A stretch of DNA of 64,000 nucleotides from Streptomyces viridochromogenes (GCF_001270495.1 NZ_LGUR01000048.1:1-64000), one strand, 5' to 3'; positions 9,697-18,513 are shown, numbered from the stretch's first letter. A program made the numbers and translations. The notes: generated from the sequence alone by a model not told the origin.

Positions 9697-9748
9697 GGGC
9701 GCGGGGCTGCGTCGATATGCGGCTCCGCCGCGTGGGCGCGACAAGCCG
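9693..9748. repeat. Dispersed intergenic repeat with internal hairpin, copy 1
   Basis: Begins CTAGGGGCGCGGGGCTG, contains GCGGC-TCC-GCCGC (a 5-base stem with a 3-base loop) and ends GCGCGACAAGCC. It matches 32109-32163 with about three differences in 55 bases. Its CTAG provides the stop codon of the TetR gene. A shorter relative is at 187-245. Confidence 0.75.
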
Positions 9749-9808
9749 CAAACGACCGGCACTCGCACACCACCACAACCTCCTAGGGCGAAGAGGCGAA
9801 CGGCGAAC

Positions 9809-10765
9809 CTAACGCCGCCGCAAGTCCGCAACCCGGGCCCGCTCCCGCTCCGCCCCTTGCTCACCCAGCACCGCCGCGGCGGACCGCAACCCCGGCGCGC
9901 CCCCCGGCACCTGCCCCCGCCGCGGTCCCGGCAGCGCGCGCTGCTGGCGCCGCGCCGGGACCTCGTCACCCCCCGGGCTCCCGGTCGCCCCGGCCACGGC
10001 GATCTGCACCCCCTGGTCGGCGAGGGCCTGGAGCTCGGTGTGGGCGCGGTCGTCGTGGACCGGCGGCTCGTCGGTGACCAGCCGTGTGATGACATCGGTG
10101 GGCACCGTCTGGAACATCGTGTCGGTGCCGAGCTTGGTGTGGTCGGCGAGGACGACGACCTCCGCGGCCGCCTGGACGAGGGCCCGGTCGACGGACGCCG
10201 AGAGCATGTTGGACGTGGACAGCCCACGCTCGGCGGTGAGTCCGCTCCCGGAGAGGAAGGCCCGGGACACCCGCAGTCCTTGGAGGGACTGCTCGGCGCC
10301 ACTGCCCACCAGCGCGTAGTTCGACCCGCGGAGCGTGCCGCCGGTCATCACGACCTCGACCCGGTTGGCATGGGCCAGCGCCTGCGCCACCAGGAGGGAG
10401 TTGGTGACGACGGTCAGTCCGGGCACCCGGGCGAGCCGGCGAGCCAGCTCCTGCGTGGTGGTCCCCGCCCCGACGACGATCGCCTCGCCCTCTTCCACGA
10501 AATTCGCGGCGAGGTCGGCGATGGCCGTCTTCTCGGCGGTCGCGAGATGTGACTTCTGCGGAAAGCCGGACTCCCGCGTGAACCCGCCCGGCAATACCGC
10601 ACCGCCATGCCGGCGGTCGAGGAGTCCTTCTGCCTCCAGTGCGCGCACGTCCCGCCGTACGGTCACTTCGGAGGTCTGGACGACGCGGGCGAGCTCACGG
10701 AGCGACACGGCTCCGTTCGCTCGCACCATTTCGAGGATCAATTGGCGACGTTCTGCAGCGAACAC
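9809..10765 (-). CDS. DeoR-family transcriptional regulator
   Basis: A 318-residue repressor-type protein. The N-terminal DeoR helix-turn-helix (about 3-57) starts FAAERRQLILEMV and includes SEVTVRRDVRALE followed by RRHGGAV. The sugar-phosphate sensor domain (about 75-235) has the phosphate-loop GAGTTTQELARRL and the VVLADHTKLG motif. From about residue 255 the sequence becomes a low-complexity Arg/Gly/Ala tail unlike the family core. DeoR proteins usually bind sugar phosphates. It lies 2.5 kb from punA, so it is one candidate regulator for the nucleoside genes, but no CTACGCGCGTAG site is seen at its own promoter. Confidence 0.9.
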   Translation of the reverse strand: MFAAERRQLILEMVRANGAVSLRELARVVQTSEVTVRRDVRALEAEGLLDRRHGGAVLPGGFTRESGFPQKSHLATAEKTAIADLAANFVEEGEAIVVGAGTTTQELARRLARVPGLTVVTNSLLVAQALAHANRVEVVMTGGTLRGSNYALVGSGAEQSLQGLRVSRAFLSGSGLTAERGLSTSNMLSASVDRALVQAAAEVVVLADHTKLGTDTMFQTVPTDVITRLVTDEPPVHDDRAHTELQALADQGVQIAVAGATGSPGGDEVPARRQQRALPGPRRGQVPGGAPGLRSAAAVLGEQGAERERARVADLRRR

Positions 10766-10895
10766 GAAACTGACAGTAACCCCAACGACCGTCTGGTTTC
10801 AGCAGTTTGCGCCGAATAACAGAAGTTGTTCGCACGCCAGGGCGAGAAGTGGTATAGAGCCTAGTCCGGCCGCCTATGCCGCACGCATGCTCGAC

Positions 10896-10920
10896 AACTC
10901 CCCGTGACCAGCGGGGAGTT
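10896..10920. terminator. Hairpin between the DeoR and flavoprotein genes
   Basis: AACTCCCCG (10896-10904) pairs perfectly with CGGGGAGTT (10912-10920) around a 7-base loop, 12 bases beyond the stop of the minus-strand flavoprotein gene. No T-tract follows. Confidence 0.5.
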
Positions 10921-10931
10921 GGTTCCGGTCG

Positions 10932-12380
10932 TCAGAGTTCGCCGCCGGACTTCCGAGTGTGCAGCTGTCGTGCCACCTCGGCGATCGAGCCCGAAAGGGA
11001 GGGGTACACGGTGAAGGCGTTCGCGATCTGTTCGACCGTCAGATTGTTGTCGACCGCGATCGAGATCGGATGGATCAGTTCCGAGGCGCGCGGCGACACG
11101 ACCACACCGCCGACCACGATGCCCGTGCCCGGCCGGCAGAAGATCTTGACGAAGCCGTCCCGGATGCCCTGCATCTTGGCGCGCGGGTTGCGCAGCAGCG
11201 GCAGCTTGACGACCCGGGCGTCGATCTTGCCCGCGTCCACGTCCGCCTGCGTGTAGCCGACGGTCGCGATCTCGGGATCGGTGAAGACGTTCGACGACAC
11301 GGTCTTCAGGTTCAGCGGGGCCACCGCGTCGCCGAGGAAGTGGTACATGGCGATACGTCCCTGCATCGCCGCGACGGAGGCGAGAGCGAACACGCCGGTG
11401 ACGTCACCGGCGGCGTACACACCGGGAGCCGTGGTCCTCGACACCTTGTCGGTCCAGATGTGCCCGGACTCGCGCAGCTTGACGCCGGCCTCCTCCAGGC
11501 CCATGCCCGCGGAGTTCGGGACGGCGCCGACGGCCATCAGGCAGTGGCTGCCGCTGATGACACGCCCGTCGGCGAGGGTGACCTCCACCCGGTCGCCGAC
11601 CCGCTTGGCGGCGGCGGCACGCGAGCGCGCCATGACGTTCATGCCACGCCGCCGGAACACGTCCTCCAGGACGGCCGCGGCGTCCGGGTCCTCACCCGGC
11701 AGCACCCGGTCCCGGGACGACACGAGGGTGACCCGCGACCCGAGCGCCTGGTAGGCGCCGGCGAACTCGGCGCCGGTGACACCGGAGCCGACCACGATGA
11801 GTTCCTCGGGCAGCTCGGTGAGGTCGTAGACCTGGGTCCAGTTGAGGATGCGCTCGCCGTCGGGCTGGGCGTCGGGCAGCTCGCGCGGGTGACCGCCGGT
11901 GGCGATCAGGACGGCGTCCGCGGTGAGGGTCTCCTCGGTGCCGTCGGCGGCGCGGACGACGACCTTGCGGGACCCGTCGAGGCCCTGCATGCCCTCCAGC
12001 CGGCCGCGGCCGCGCAGGACCCGGGCGCCGGCGCGCGTGACGGAGGCCGTGATGTCGTGGGACTGGGCGAGCGCGAGCCGCTTCACACGCCGGTTGACCT
12101 TGCCCAGGTCGACGCCGACCACCCGGGCGGGCGTGTCGATGTGCGGCGTGTCGTCGGCGACGATGATGCCCAGCTCCTCGTACGAGGAGTCGAAGGTGGT
12201 CATCACCTCGGCCGTGGCGATAAGGGTCTTCGACGGCACGCAGTCGGTGAGCACCGACGCCCCGCCCAGACCGTCGCAGTCGACGACGGTCACCTCCGCG
12301 CCGAGCTGGGCGGCCACCAGGGCCGCCTCGTATCCGCCGGGTCCGCCACCGATGATCACGATCCGAGTCACGTACTCCAT
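10932..12380 (-). CDS. Lpd-like flavoprotein, probable NAD(P)H:quinone reductase
   Basis: A 482-residue member of the pyridine nucleotide-disulphide oxidoreductase family. An FAD-binding GGGPGGYEAA is at the N-terminus, a central NAD(P)-binding domain has VVGSGVTGAEFA, and there is a C-terminal dimerisation domain. The redox-active site is incomplete: where lipoamide dehydrogenase has CxxxxC, this has ASVLTDCVPSK with a single cysteine (Cys47). The C-terminal HPTxxE catalytic pair is replaced by VYPSLSGS. This is the pattern of mycobacterial LpdA (Rv3303c), a quinone reductase rather than lipoamide dehydrogenase. I chose the ATG at 12380; a GTG at 12395 is open. Confidence 0.92.
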   Translation of the reverse strand: MEYVTRIVIIGGGPGGYEAALVAAQLGAEVTVVDCDGLGGASVLTDCVPSKTLIATAEVMTTFDSSYEELGIIVADDTPHIDTPARVVGVDLGKVNRRVKRLALAQSHDITASVTRAGARVLRGRGRLEGMQGLDGSRKVVVRAADGTEETLTADAVLIATGGHPRELPDAQPDGERILNWTQVYDLTELPEELIVVGSGVTGAEFAGAYQALGSRVTLVSSRDRVLPGEDPDAAAVLEDVFRRRGMNVMARSRAAAAKRVGDRVEVTLADGRVISGSHCLMAVGAVPNSAGMGLEEAGVKLRESGHIWTDKVSRTTAPGVYAAGDVTGVFALASVAAMQGRIAMYHFLGDAVAPLNLKTVSSNVFTDPEIATVGYTQADVDAGKIDARVVKLPLLRNPRAKMQGIRDGFVKIFCRPGTGIVVGGVVVSPRASELIHPISIAVDNNLTVEQIANAFTVYPSLSGSIAEVARQLHTRKSGGEL

Positions 12381-12452
12381 TGTCCCGCACGCCACACGGT
12401 GGCACTGCCCGGGGGCCCGCCCGAGACACCACTGTTACTGGAGGGGCGGACG

Positions 12453-12914
12453 ATGCACCTGCCGTACCCTCTCCCCATGTCGCTCTACGCCGCGTACGCC
12501 GGCAATCTCGACGCGCGGCTGATGACCCGCCGCGCCCCCCACTCGCCGCTGCGCGCCACCGGCTGGCTGAACGGGTGGCGGCTGACGTTCGGGGGCGAGC
12601 AGCTGGGCTGGGACGGCGCGCTGGCGACGCTCGTCGAGGAGCCGAAGGAGCAGGTCTTCGTCGCGCTGTACGACATCGCCCCGATGGACGAGGAATCCCT
12701 GGACCGCTGGGAGGGCGTCGGCCTCGGCATCTACCGGCGGCTGCGGGTACGGGTGCACACCCTGGAGGGCGAGGAGCCGGCGTGGGTGTACGTGCTGAAC
12801 GCCTACGAGGGCGGGCTGCCGGCGGCGCGGTACCTCGGGGAGATCGCGGACGCGGCGGAGTCCGCCGGTGCGCCCCACGATTACGTGATGGAGCTGCGGA
12901 AGCGGCCGTGTTGA
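12453..12914 (+). CDS. Gamma-glutamylcyclotransferase-like protein
   Basis: A 153-residue protein of the GGCT/AIG2-like fold. The usual N-terminal YGSNL substrate loop appears as YAAYAGNLD, and the acidic centre is in LDRWEGVGLGIYRRL. The ending EIADAAESAGAPHDYVMELR is typical of these small proteins. Family members cyclise gamma-glutamyl compounds, but the substrate here cannot be told. GGAGGGG lies 6 bases before the ATG at 12453; the in-frame ATG at 12477 gives the more typical N-terminus MSLYAAYAGN but has no Shine-Dalgarno sequence. Divergent from the flavoprotein gene. Confidence 0.8.
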   Translation: MHLPYPLPMSLYAAYAGNLDARLMTRRAPHSPLRATGWLNGWRLTFGGEQLGWDGALATLVEEPKEQVFVALYDIAPMDEESLDRWEGVGLGIYRRLRVRVHTLEGEEPAWVYVLNAYEGGLPAARYLGEIADAAESAGAPHDYVMELRKRPC

Positions 12915-12939
12915 GGGAGGTACGCGGAGAATCCCTTAC

Positions 12940-13221
12940 GTGATCGCTCCCCTCGCCCACGAACTCCTGTACACCGAGCAGGCCGCCGCGGCTCGTGACC
13001 GGCTCGACGCCCCGCGACGCGCCGCGTTCGACAGAGGACCCGGCGCCCCGGCCCAGGATCCGTTTCCTTCCGTGTCCCGGGCGGGCGACCCTGCGCGGGC
13101 CACCCGAAGGATCCGGCTCTCCAAGGACGCTCTGGTCGAGTACACGGTCAGCCTGCGACGCCTGGTCATCATCGACGTGACGCTCTTCGACGACGCCGGC
13201 ATCCTCGTCCCGGATGCCTGA
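12940..13221 (+). CDS. Hypothetical protein
   Basis: A possible 93-residue protein from GTG 12940, with CGGAGA 8 bases upstream. The C-terminal half ([20 protein letters not shown] followed by an acidic strand) looks like an ordered alpha/beta region; the N-terminal half is Ala/Arg/Pro-rich. The antisense frame is open over the same stretch, so coding status is uncertain. It fills the gap between the GGCT-like gene and the punA promoter. Confidence 0.35.
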   Translation: MIAPLAHELLYTEQAAAARDRLDAPRRAAFDRGPGAPAQDPFPSVSRAGDPARATRRIRLSKDALVEYTVSLRRLVIIDVTLFDDAGILVPDA

Positions 13222-13290
13222 CGGCCCGCGAGGGGCACCGCTTCGTCGGAAACAACAAGACAACGATCGCCATCCCGTGAGCTCTGTCAT

Positions 13291-13320
13291 CTACGCGCGT
13301 AGGCCCAAACCGGCTACCCT
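13291..13320 (+). promoter_or_regulatory. punA promoter with CTACGCGCGTAG operator
   Basis: The perfect 12-base palindrome CTACGCGCGTAG occupies 13291-13302. A -10 hexamer TACCCT is at 13315-13320, so the palindrome covers the -35 region. The GTG start of punA lies 7 bases after the -10, implying a leaderless mRNA. The same palindrome occurs at five other nucleoside promoters in this window. Confidence 0.75.
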
Positions 13321-13327
13321 CAGTCGC

Positions 13328-14152
13328 GTGAACGCATCTCTTCTTCCGGACGACATCCAGAGCGACCCCCACGCCGCCGCCGACGCCGCCGCCACGCGCC
13401 TGCGCGAACTCACGGGCGCCGAGACCCACGACGTCGCCCTCGTGATGGGCTCCGGCTGGGCACCGGCCGTGGACGCCCTCGGCGCACCCGAGGCCGAGTT
13501 CCAGGTCACCGAGCTGCCCGGTTTCCCGCCGCCGGCGGTGGAAGGGCACGGCGGCAAGATCCGCTCCTACCGGATCGGCGACAAGCGCGCGCTCGTCTTC
13601 CTGGGCCGTACCCACTACTACGAGGGCCGCGGCGTGGCGGCGGTGGCCCACGGCGTCCGCACCGCCGTGGCGGCCGGCTGCAAGACCCTGGTCCTCACCA
13701 ACGGCTGCGGCGGTCTGCGCGAGGGCATGCGCCCCGGCCAGCCGGTCCTGATCAGCGACCACATCAACCTCACGGCGACGTCCCCGATCGTCGGCGCGAA
13801 CTTCGTCGACCTGACGGACCTGTACTCGCCGCGCCTGCGCGCCCTGTGCAAGGAGATCGACCCCACGCTGGAGGAGGGCGTCTACGCCCAGTTCCCCGGC
13901 CCGCACTACGAGACGCCTGCGGAGATCCGGATGGCGCGGGTCATCGGGGCGGACCTGGTGGGCATGTCGACGGTGCTCGAGGCCATCGCCGCGCGTGAGG
14001 CCGGGGCCGAGGTCCTGGGCATCTCCCTGGTGACGAACCTCGCCGCCGGGATGACGGGCGAGCCCCTCAACCACGAGGAGGTTCTGCAGGCCGGGCGCGA
14101 CTCGGCGACGCAGATGGGTTCGCTGCTGGCGCAGGTGCTCGGCCGGCTGTAG
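13328..14152 (+). CDS. punA: Purine nucleoside phosphorylase
   Basis: A 274-residue trimer-type (class I) phosphorylase that splits purine (deoxy)nucleosides with phosphate into base and (deoxy)ribose 1-phosphate. Visible motifs are the phosphate-binding [12 protein letters not shown], the HGGK loop in [38 protein letters not shown] and the purine-contacting NLAAGM. The GTG at 13328 is chosen because it follows a -10 hexamer by 7 bases (leaderless) and gives the usual length; a longer frame begins at 13214. Its product sugar phosphate would pass to the mutase at 14408 and then to DeoC. Confidence 0.93.
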   Translation: MNASLLPDDIQSDPHAAADAAATRLRELTGAETHDVALVMGSGWAPAVDALGAPEAEFQVTELPGFPPPAVEGHGGKIRSYRIGDKRALVFLGRTHYYEGRGVAAVAHGVRTAVAAGCKTLVLTNGCGGLREGMRPGQPVLISDHINLTATSPIVGANFVDLTDLYSPRLRALCKEIDPTLEEGVYAQFPGPHYETPAEIRMARVIGADLVGMSTVLEAIAAREAGAEVLGISLVTNLAAGMTGEPLNHEEVLQAGRDSATQMGSLLAQVLGRL

Positions 14153-14160
14153 GGCGTTCC

Positions 14161-14353
14161 TCGCCCCCGCCGCCCCTACCCGTCCCATCCTCCTGGGGTT
14201 CCGCCCCAGACCCGCCCCTCAAACGCCGGAGGGGCTGGATTCGCCAGGCGTTTTCAGCCCGTCCGGCATTTGAGGACGAGGCCCGAAAGGCCGACAGCGG
14301 GGGTCTGGGGGCGCAGCCCTCAGGGACGGGACGGGTAGGGGCGGCGGGGGCGA
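14161..14353. repeat. Inverted-repeat element with 26-bp perfect arms
   Basis: Left arm 14161-14186 and right arm 14328-14353 are perfect reverse complements over 26 bases. The inner sequence holds further pairing: 14217-14230 against a segment near 14263-14276 (CCTCAAACGCCGGA type, one mismatch), CTGG-ATTCG-CCAG, and GGCC-CGAAA-GGCC. There is no open frame for a transposase. It resembles common streptomycete intergenic repeats, and could fold as a long cruciform or terminate punA transcription. Confidence 0.8.
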
Positions 14354-14407
14354 AAACCCCTCCCAGCCCGCCCCGCTCCGAACGACACGAACGAGAGGTT
14401 GACCGAC

Positions 14408-16039
14408 GTGCACGACGATCTCATCGCCCGGGCCCAGGCATGGCTCGCCGAGGACCCGGACCCGGAGACCCGCGACGAGCTCGCCAAGCTCATCGACGCC
14501 GCGGACACCGACGAGCTCGCCGCGCGCTTCAGCGGCACCCTCCAGTTCGGCACCGCGGGCCTGCGAGGCGAAATCGGCGCGGGCCCGATGCGCATGAACC
14601 GCACCGTCGTCATCCGCGCCGCCGCCGGCCTCGCCGCGTACCTCAGGAAGCAGGGCCACGAAGGCGGCCTCGTCGTCATCGGCTACGACGCCCGCCACAA
14701 GTCCGAGGACTTCGCCCGCGACACGGCCGCCGTGATGACGGGCGCGGGCCTGCGCGCCGCCGTACTCCCCCGCCCGCTCCCCACCCCCGTCCTCGCGTAC
14801 GCCATAAGGCACCTCGGCGCGGTCGCCGGCGTGGAGGTCACCGCCAGCCACAACCCGCCCCGCGACAACGGCTACAAGGTCTACCTCGGCGACGGGTCCC
14901 AGATCGTCCCGCCCGCGGACGTCGACATCGCGGACGAGATCGCCGCCGTACCGTCCCTCACCGTCGTACCCCGCCCGGCGGAAGGCTGGGAGATCCTCGA
15001 CGACAGCGTCCTGGACGCCTATCTCGCCCGCACCGACGCGGTCCTCGCCCCCGGCTCCCCGCGCACCGCCCGCACCGTCTACACGGCGATGCACGGCGTC
15101 GGCAAGGACGTCCTCCTCGCCGCCTTCGCCCGCGCCGGCTTCCCCGCCCCCGCCCTCGTGGCCGAGCAGGCCGAGCCGGACCCGGACTTCCCCACCGTCG
15201 CCTTCCCCAACCCGGAAGAGCCCGGCGCGATGGACCTGGCCTTCGCCAAGGCCCGCGAGACCGACCCCGACCTCGTCATCGCCAACGACCCCGACGCCGA
15301 CCGCTGCGCCGCCGCCGTCAAGGACGGCCAGGACTGGCGGATGCTGCGCGGCGACGAGGTGGGCGCCCTGCTCGCCGCACACCTCGTCGACCGCGGAGCA
15401 CAGGGCACCTTCGCCGAGTCGATCGTCTCCTCCTCCCTCCTCGGCCGTATCGCCGAGAAAGCGGGACTGCCGTACGAGGAGACCCTCACCGGCTTCAAGT
15501 GGATCGCCCGTGCCGACGGCCTGCGCTACGGCTACGAGGAGGCCCTCGGCTACTGCGTCGACCCCGATGGCGTACGCGACAAGGACGGCATCACGGCCGC
15601 CCTGCTGATCACCGAGCTGGCCTCCGTCCTCAAGGCCGAGGGCCGCACGCTCCTCGACCTGCTCGACGACCTCGCCGTGGAGCACGGCCTGCACGCCACC
15701 GACCAGCTCTCGGTCCGCGTCCAGGACCTGTCGGTCATCGCCGACGCCATGCGCCGGCTGCGCGAGCAGCCGCCGACCGAGCTGGCCGGCCTGGCCATCA
15801 CCCGTGCCGAGGACCTCACCCGGGGCACCGACACCCTCCCGCCCACCGACGGCCTGCGCTACACCCTGGAGGGTGCCCGCGTCATCGTCCGCCCCAGCGG
15901 CACCGAGCCCAAGCTGAAGTGCTACCTGGAGGTCGTCGTCCCGGTCGCGACGCACGCCGGCCTCCCGGCCGCTCGCACCAAGGCCGCCGACCTGCTCTCG
16001 ACGATCAAGCGGGACCTGTCGGCGGCGGCGGGCATCTGA
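14408..16039 (+). CDS. Phosphohexomutase-superfamily enzyme (phosphomannomutase/phosphopentomutase type)
   Basis: A 543-residue alpha-D-phosphohexomutase. The phosphoserine loop is VTASHNPP with Ser147, the metal-binding loop is NDPDADRC, the sugar-binding region includes GYEEALGYC, and the phosphate-binding loop near the end is VRPSGTEPKLK. The length is that of the PGM2-like subgroup, which includes phosphopentomutases. The position beside punA and upstream of deoC suggests conversion of (deoxy)ribose 1-phosphate to the 5-phosphate, since no classical deoB is seen here; phosphomannomutase is the usual automatic name. GTG 14408 has GAGAGG 9 bases upstream. A 193-base inverted-repeat element separates it from punA. 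Confidence 0.92.
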   Translation: MHDDLIARAQAWLAEDPDPETRDELAKLIDAADTDELAARFSGTLQFGTAGLRGEIGAGPMRMNRTVVIRAAAGLAAYLRKQGHEGGLVVIGYDARHKSEDFARDTAAVMTGAGLRAAVLPRPLPTPVLAYAIRHLGAVAGVEVTASHNPPRDNGYKVYLGDGSQIVPPADVDIADEIAAVPSLTVVPRPAEGWEILDDSVLDAYLARTDAVLAPGSPRTARTVYTAMHGVGKDVLLAAFARAGFPAPALVAEQAEPDPDFPTVAFPNPEEPGAMDLAFAKARETDPDLVIANDPDADRCAAAVKDGQDWRMLRGDEVGALLAAHLVDRGAQGTFAESIVSSSLLGRIAEKAGLPYEETLTGFKWIARADGLRYGYEEALGYCVDPDGVRDKDGITAALLITELASVLKAEGRTLLDLLDDLAVEHGLHATDQLSVRVQDLSVIADAMRRLREQPPTELAGLAITRAEDLTRGTDTLPPTDGLRYTLEGARVIVRPSGTEPKLKCYLEVVVPVATHAGLPAARTKAADLLSTIKRDLSAAAGI

Positions 16040-16066
16040 GCCGTACGCGACGGTCCGGTCGTTCCT

Positions 16067-16103
16067 GAAAGGGTGCCCTGCCTCCGGTTGGGGGCACCCT
16101 TTC
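16067..16103 (+). terminator. Terminator after the mutase gene
   Basis: GAAAGGGTGCCC (16067-16078) and GGGCACCCTTTC (16092-16103) form a perfect 12-base stem around a 13-base loop, 28 bases after the stop. Confidence 0.85.
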
Positions 16104-16163
16104 GGGCGTACTTCTCCGGGCGGTTGACCTCCCTCCCCGTCCCGCCTCCTCATCCGGGCAACG

Positions 16164-17414
16164 GTGGACGGGAAAGCGAATCAGCGAGCCGCCTGGAGCC
16201 GCGCCGTGGCCACGACCGCATCCCGGCAGACGACCCGAGCGACCTCCGCCCCCGGAAACCACGTCCGCCCCGGTTCACGCCCCCCAGGGCCCCCACGCGC
16301 CCTCCCCGCATCACTGCGCGCCCTGCGCCACGCGGCCCCCGCCCTCCTCGCCTATCTCGCCGTACGCGGCACCGGCCTGCTGCTCCTCACCGTCTGGGCG
16401 CACCGCCAACAGCACGGCGTCTGGCCGATCCTGGCGACGCAGTGGGACGCCGACTGGTACCTCGGTATCGCCGACCACGGCTACGCGCACGAACTCGGCA
16501 CCGCGGAAAACGCCAACAACCTGGCCTTCTTCCCGCTCTACCCGGCCTTGGTCAAGGCGGTCGCGGCCGTCACCCCGGGCACCCGCGCCAGTACCGGCCT
16601 CGCCCTCGCCGTGGCCGCCTCCCTCGTCGCCGCTTGGGGCGTCTTCGCGGTCGGGGAGCGGCTGCACGGACGCCGGGTCGGCGTCCTCCTCACGGTCCTG
16701 TGGGCCGCGCTCCCGGTCGGCCTCGTGCAGTGGATGGGCTACACCGAGTCCCTGTTCACGGCGCTCGCCGCCTGGTCCCTGTACGCCGTGCTCACCGGCC
16801 GGCTCCTGACCGCGGCCTGCCTCGCCGCGCTCGCGGGCCTGACCCGCCCGACGGGCGTCGCGGTGGCGGCGGCGGTCATGGTCGCGGCCCTGCTCGCGCT
16901 GCGCCGCCGCTTCGGCCCGCGTACCCTCGCGGCCGCCGTGATCGCGCCGCTGGGCTGGTGCGGATACGTCGGCTGGGTGAGCCTGCGCGTGGGCCGCTGG
17001 GACGGATACTTCGCCGTACAGCGGCTGTGGCACAACGAGCTGGACGGCGGCCTCGAAACCCTGCGCCAGATGCGGCGGCTCCTGGTGTACGACCCGAGGC
17101 CCGGGCTGTTCCTGGTGATGGTGACGCTCACGCTGATCGGTTCGGTGGTGCTGTTCGGGCTGGCGGTGTGGGACCGGCAGCCGGTGCCGCTGCTGGTCTT
17201 CACGGCCGTACTGCTGGCGATCGTCCTGGGCAGCGGCGGCGTCTACTTCCCGCGCGCCCGCTTCCTGCTGCCCGCCTTCCCGCTCCTGCTCCCCCTCGCC
17301 CTGCATCTGGCCCGCGCCACCCGCCGCTGCCGAGCGCTGGCCCTCGCGGCGGCGGTCACCGGCTCGGCGTACTGCGGCGCGTACATGGCGCTGGTGTATC
17401 CGGGCGCGCCCTGA
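16164..17414 (+). CDS. Polytopic membrane protein, PIG-V/GT-C mannosyltransferase-like
   Basis: A 416-residue protein with a basic, Ala/Pro-rich N-terminus of about 50 residues and roughly eight to ten hydrophobic helices. The first extracytoplasmic loop carries WDADWYLGIADHGY, matching the WDxxWY acidic motif of GPI mannosyltransferase 2 (PIG-V)-like GT-C enzymes, followed by NNLAFFPLYP. These enzymes transfer mannose from polyprenyl phosphate on the outer face; the acceptor here is unknown. The start is not well defined: ATG 16164 has no strong ribosome binding site and later starts are possible. Convergent with the PH-domain gene. Confidence 0.82.
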   Translation: MDGKANQRAAWSRAVATTASRQTTRATSAPGNHVRPGSRPPGPPRALPASLRALRHAAPALLAYLAVRGTGLLLLTVWAHRQQHGVWPILATQWDADWYLGIADHGYAHELGTAENANNLAFFPLYPALVKAVAAVTPGTRASTGLALAVAASLVAAWGVFAVGERLHGRRVGVLLTVLWAALPVGLVQWMGYTESLFTALAAWSLYAVLTGRLLTAACLAALAGLTRPTGVAVAAAVMVAALLALRRRFGPRTLAAAVIAPLGWCGYVGWVSLRVGRWDGYFAVQRLWHNELDGGLETLRQMRRLLVYDPRPGLFLVMVTLTLIGSVVLFGLAVWDRQPVPLLVFTAVLLAIVLGSGGVYFPRARFLLPAFPLLLPLALHLARATRRCRALALAAAVTGSAYCGAYMALVYPGAP

Positions 17415-17559
17415 TCACCACCGAGCCCCCGCGGACCTCCCGAACGATCCGCCGGCCGACCTCCCAGCCCGCCGCAGGCCAGCCCTTACAGGTGAGCCCC
17501 CGCCGATCCGCCGGCAGGCCTCTCAGCCCACCGCAGGTCAGCACCCACAGGTGAGCCCT

Positions 17560-17745
17560 CGCAGGTCAACCCCCGCCGATCCGCGCCACAAGTCAGTCCA
17601 CCGCCGGTCAACCCCGCCGGTCATGCCACCGCCGGGTCAGCCCCACAAGTCAGCCCACCGCCGGTCAACCCCGCCGATCCGCCCCACAAGTCAACCCACC
17701 GCCGGTCAGCCCCCGCCGGGTCAGCCCCCGCCGGGTCAGCCCACC
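17560..17745. repeat. Degenerate tandem repeats in a convergent intergenic region
   Basis: The 321 bases between the membrane protein stop (17414) and the PH-domain stop (17736) hold no gene. A unit of about 33 bases starting CCACAAGTCAGYCCACCGCC recurs at 17586, 17643 and 17683. Shorter CCGCCGGGTCAGCCC units occur near 17630, 17714 and 17729. The repeats run into the last bases of the PH-domain gene. Confidence 0.6.
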
Positions 17746-18431
17746 GCCAGCAGGATCAGCAGCACCACAGCCCCCGCGATCGCCGGTCCCGCCACCTCAT
17801 AGGCCCACCGCACGGTCACCTCGCCCTGCGCGGACTCCGCCTTCTCCCGGTGCTCCAGCAGTTCCCGCAGGTCGTCCATGACCTTGTCGGTCTCGGCCCG
17901 CATCGGGCCGTCCGTGTCGGCCTCGCCGCGCGGTGCCCCGAACCCGAGCCCTCCGGCCCCCAGGCCGCCGCGCCCACTCCGCTCACCCCGCGCGGCGGCG
18001 CTCCTCTCGGCCGCCGCCCGGGCCGTGCGCCGCGCCGCCTTCTTGCGGGCCCGCAGCGAGACGGGGACCGCCCAGAGCTGGAACTTGGTGCCGGACTTGG
18101 TGACGACCTCGTTCGAGTAGCCGGACCGCAGGGCGGCGATCTGTCCCCAGGGGAGCACGATGACGCGGAGCGGGTTGCGGATGCGGAGCCGGTCCTCGTT
18201 GGCGTACACGGCGGGCCGCAGCGTGAACGCGGCGGCCAGCGGCACGATCAGGATCAGCGCCGCGAGCGCGAGCCACTGCGTGCGGCTCTCGCCGCGCACC
18301 AGGGCGTCGACGCCCAGCCATAGCGTGATGGCGAGCAGCGCGACGCCGCCGACGATGCCCATGGGCGAGCGGTAGACCCGGTCCTTCGACACGGGGTCCG
18401 GGGTGGGCGGCTGGTGGTCCGGGGTCGTCAT
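17736..18431 (-). CDS. Membrane protein with bacterial PH domain
   Basis: A 231-residue protein. Two N-terminal helices (about 24-45 and 50-70) are followed by a PH-like beta domain (about 72-125) containing NPLRVIVLPWGQI and SGTKFQLWAVPVSL. A charged Arg/Ala/Gly linker follows, with a last membrane helix at about 212-230. The arrangement matches small actinobacterial PH-domain membrane proteins of unknown role. The start at 18431 lies only about 108 bases from the deoC start, so the two are divergent. Confidence 0.85.
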   Translation of the reverse strand: MTTPDHQPPTPDPVSKDRVYRSPMGIVGGVALLAITLWLGVDALVRGESRTQWLALAALILIVPLAAAFTLRPAVYANEDRLRIRNPLRVIVLPWGQIAALRSGYSNEVVTKSGTKFQLWAVPVSLRARKKAARRTARAAAERSAAARGERSGRGGLGAGGLGFGAPRGEADTDGPMRAETDKVMDDLRELLEHREKAESAQGEVTVRWAYEVAGPAIAGAVVLLILLAVG

Positions 18432-18513
18432 GGCCCCGATTGTGCCCGACGCCTCGGACGGCGCTCATACGCACCACCCCCGCACAAGATGAGCATCCGG
18501 GCCTGTACAGCCG

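Noticed and set aside
9809..10765. Firm assignment of the DeoR protein as the regulator of the six-site nucleoside regulon
   Set aside because: It is nearby, but no CTACGCGCGTAG site lies at its own promoter and its ligand domain gives no nucleoside-specific hint; kept only as a candidate.
10959..12914. Very long plus-strand open frame of about 651 codons through the flavoprotein region
   Set aside because: Only the last 153 codons (GGCT-like protein from 12453) look like protein; the rest is low-complexity shadow of the minus-strand flavoprotein gene.
14219..16153. Long minus-strand frame of about 644 codons
   Set aside because: It is the antisense shadow of the mutase gene, with Gly/Val/Glu-rich composition and no domain.
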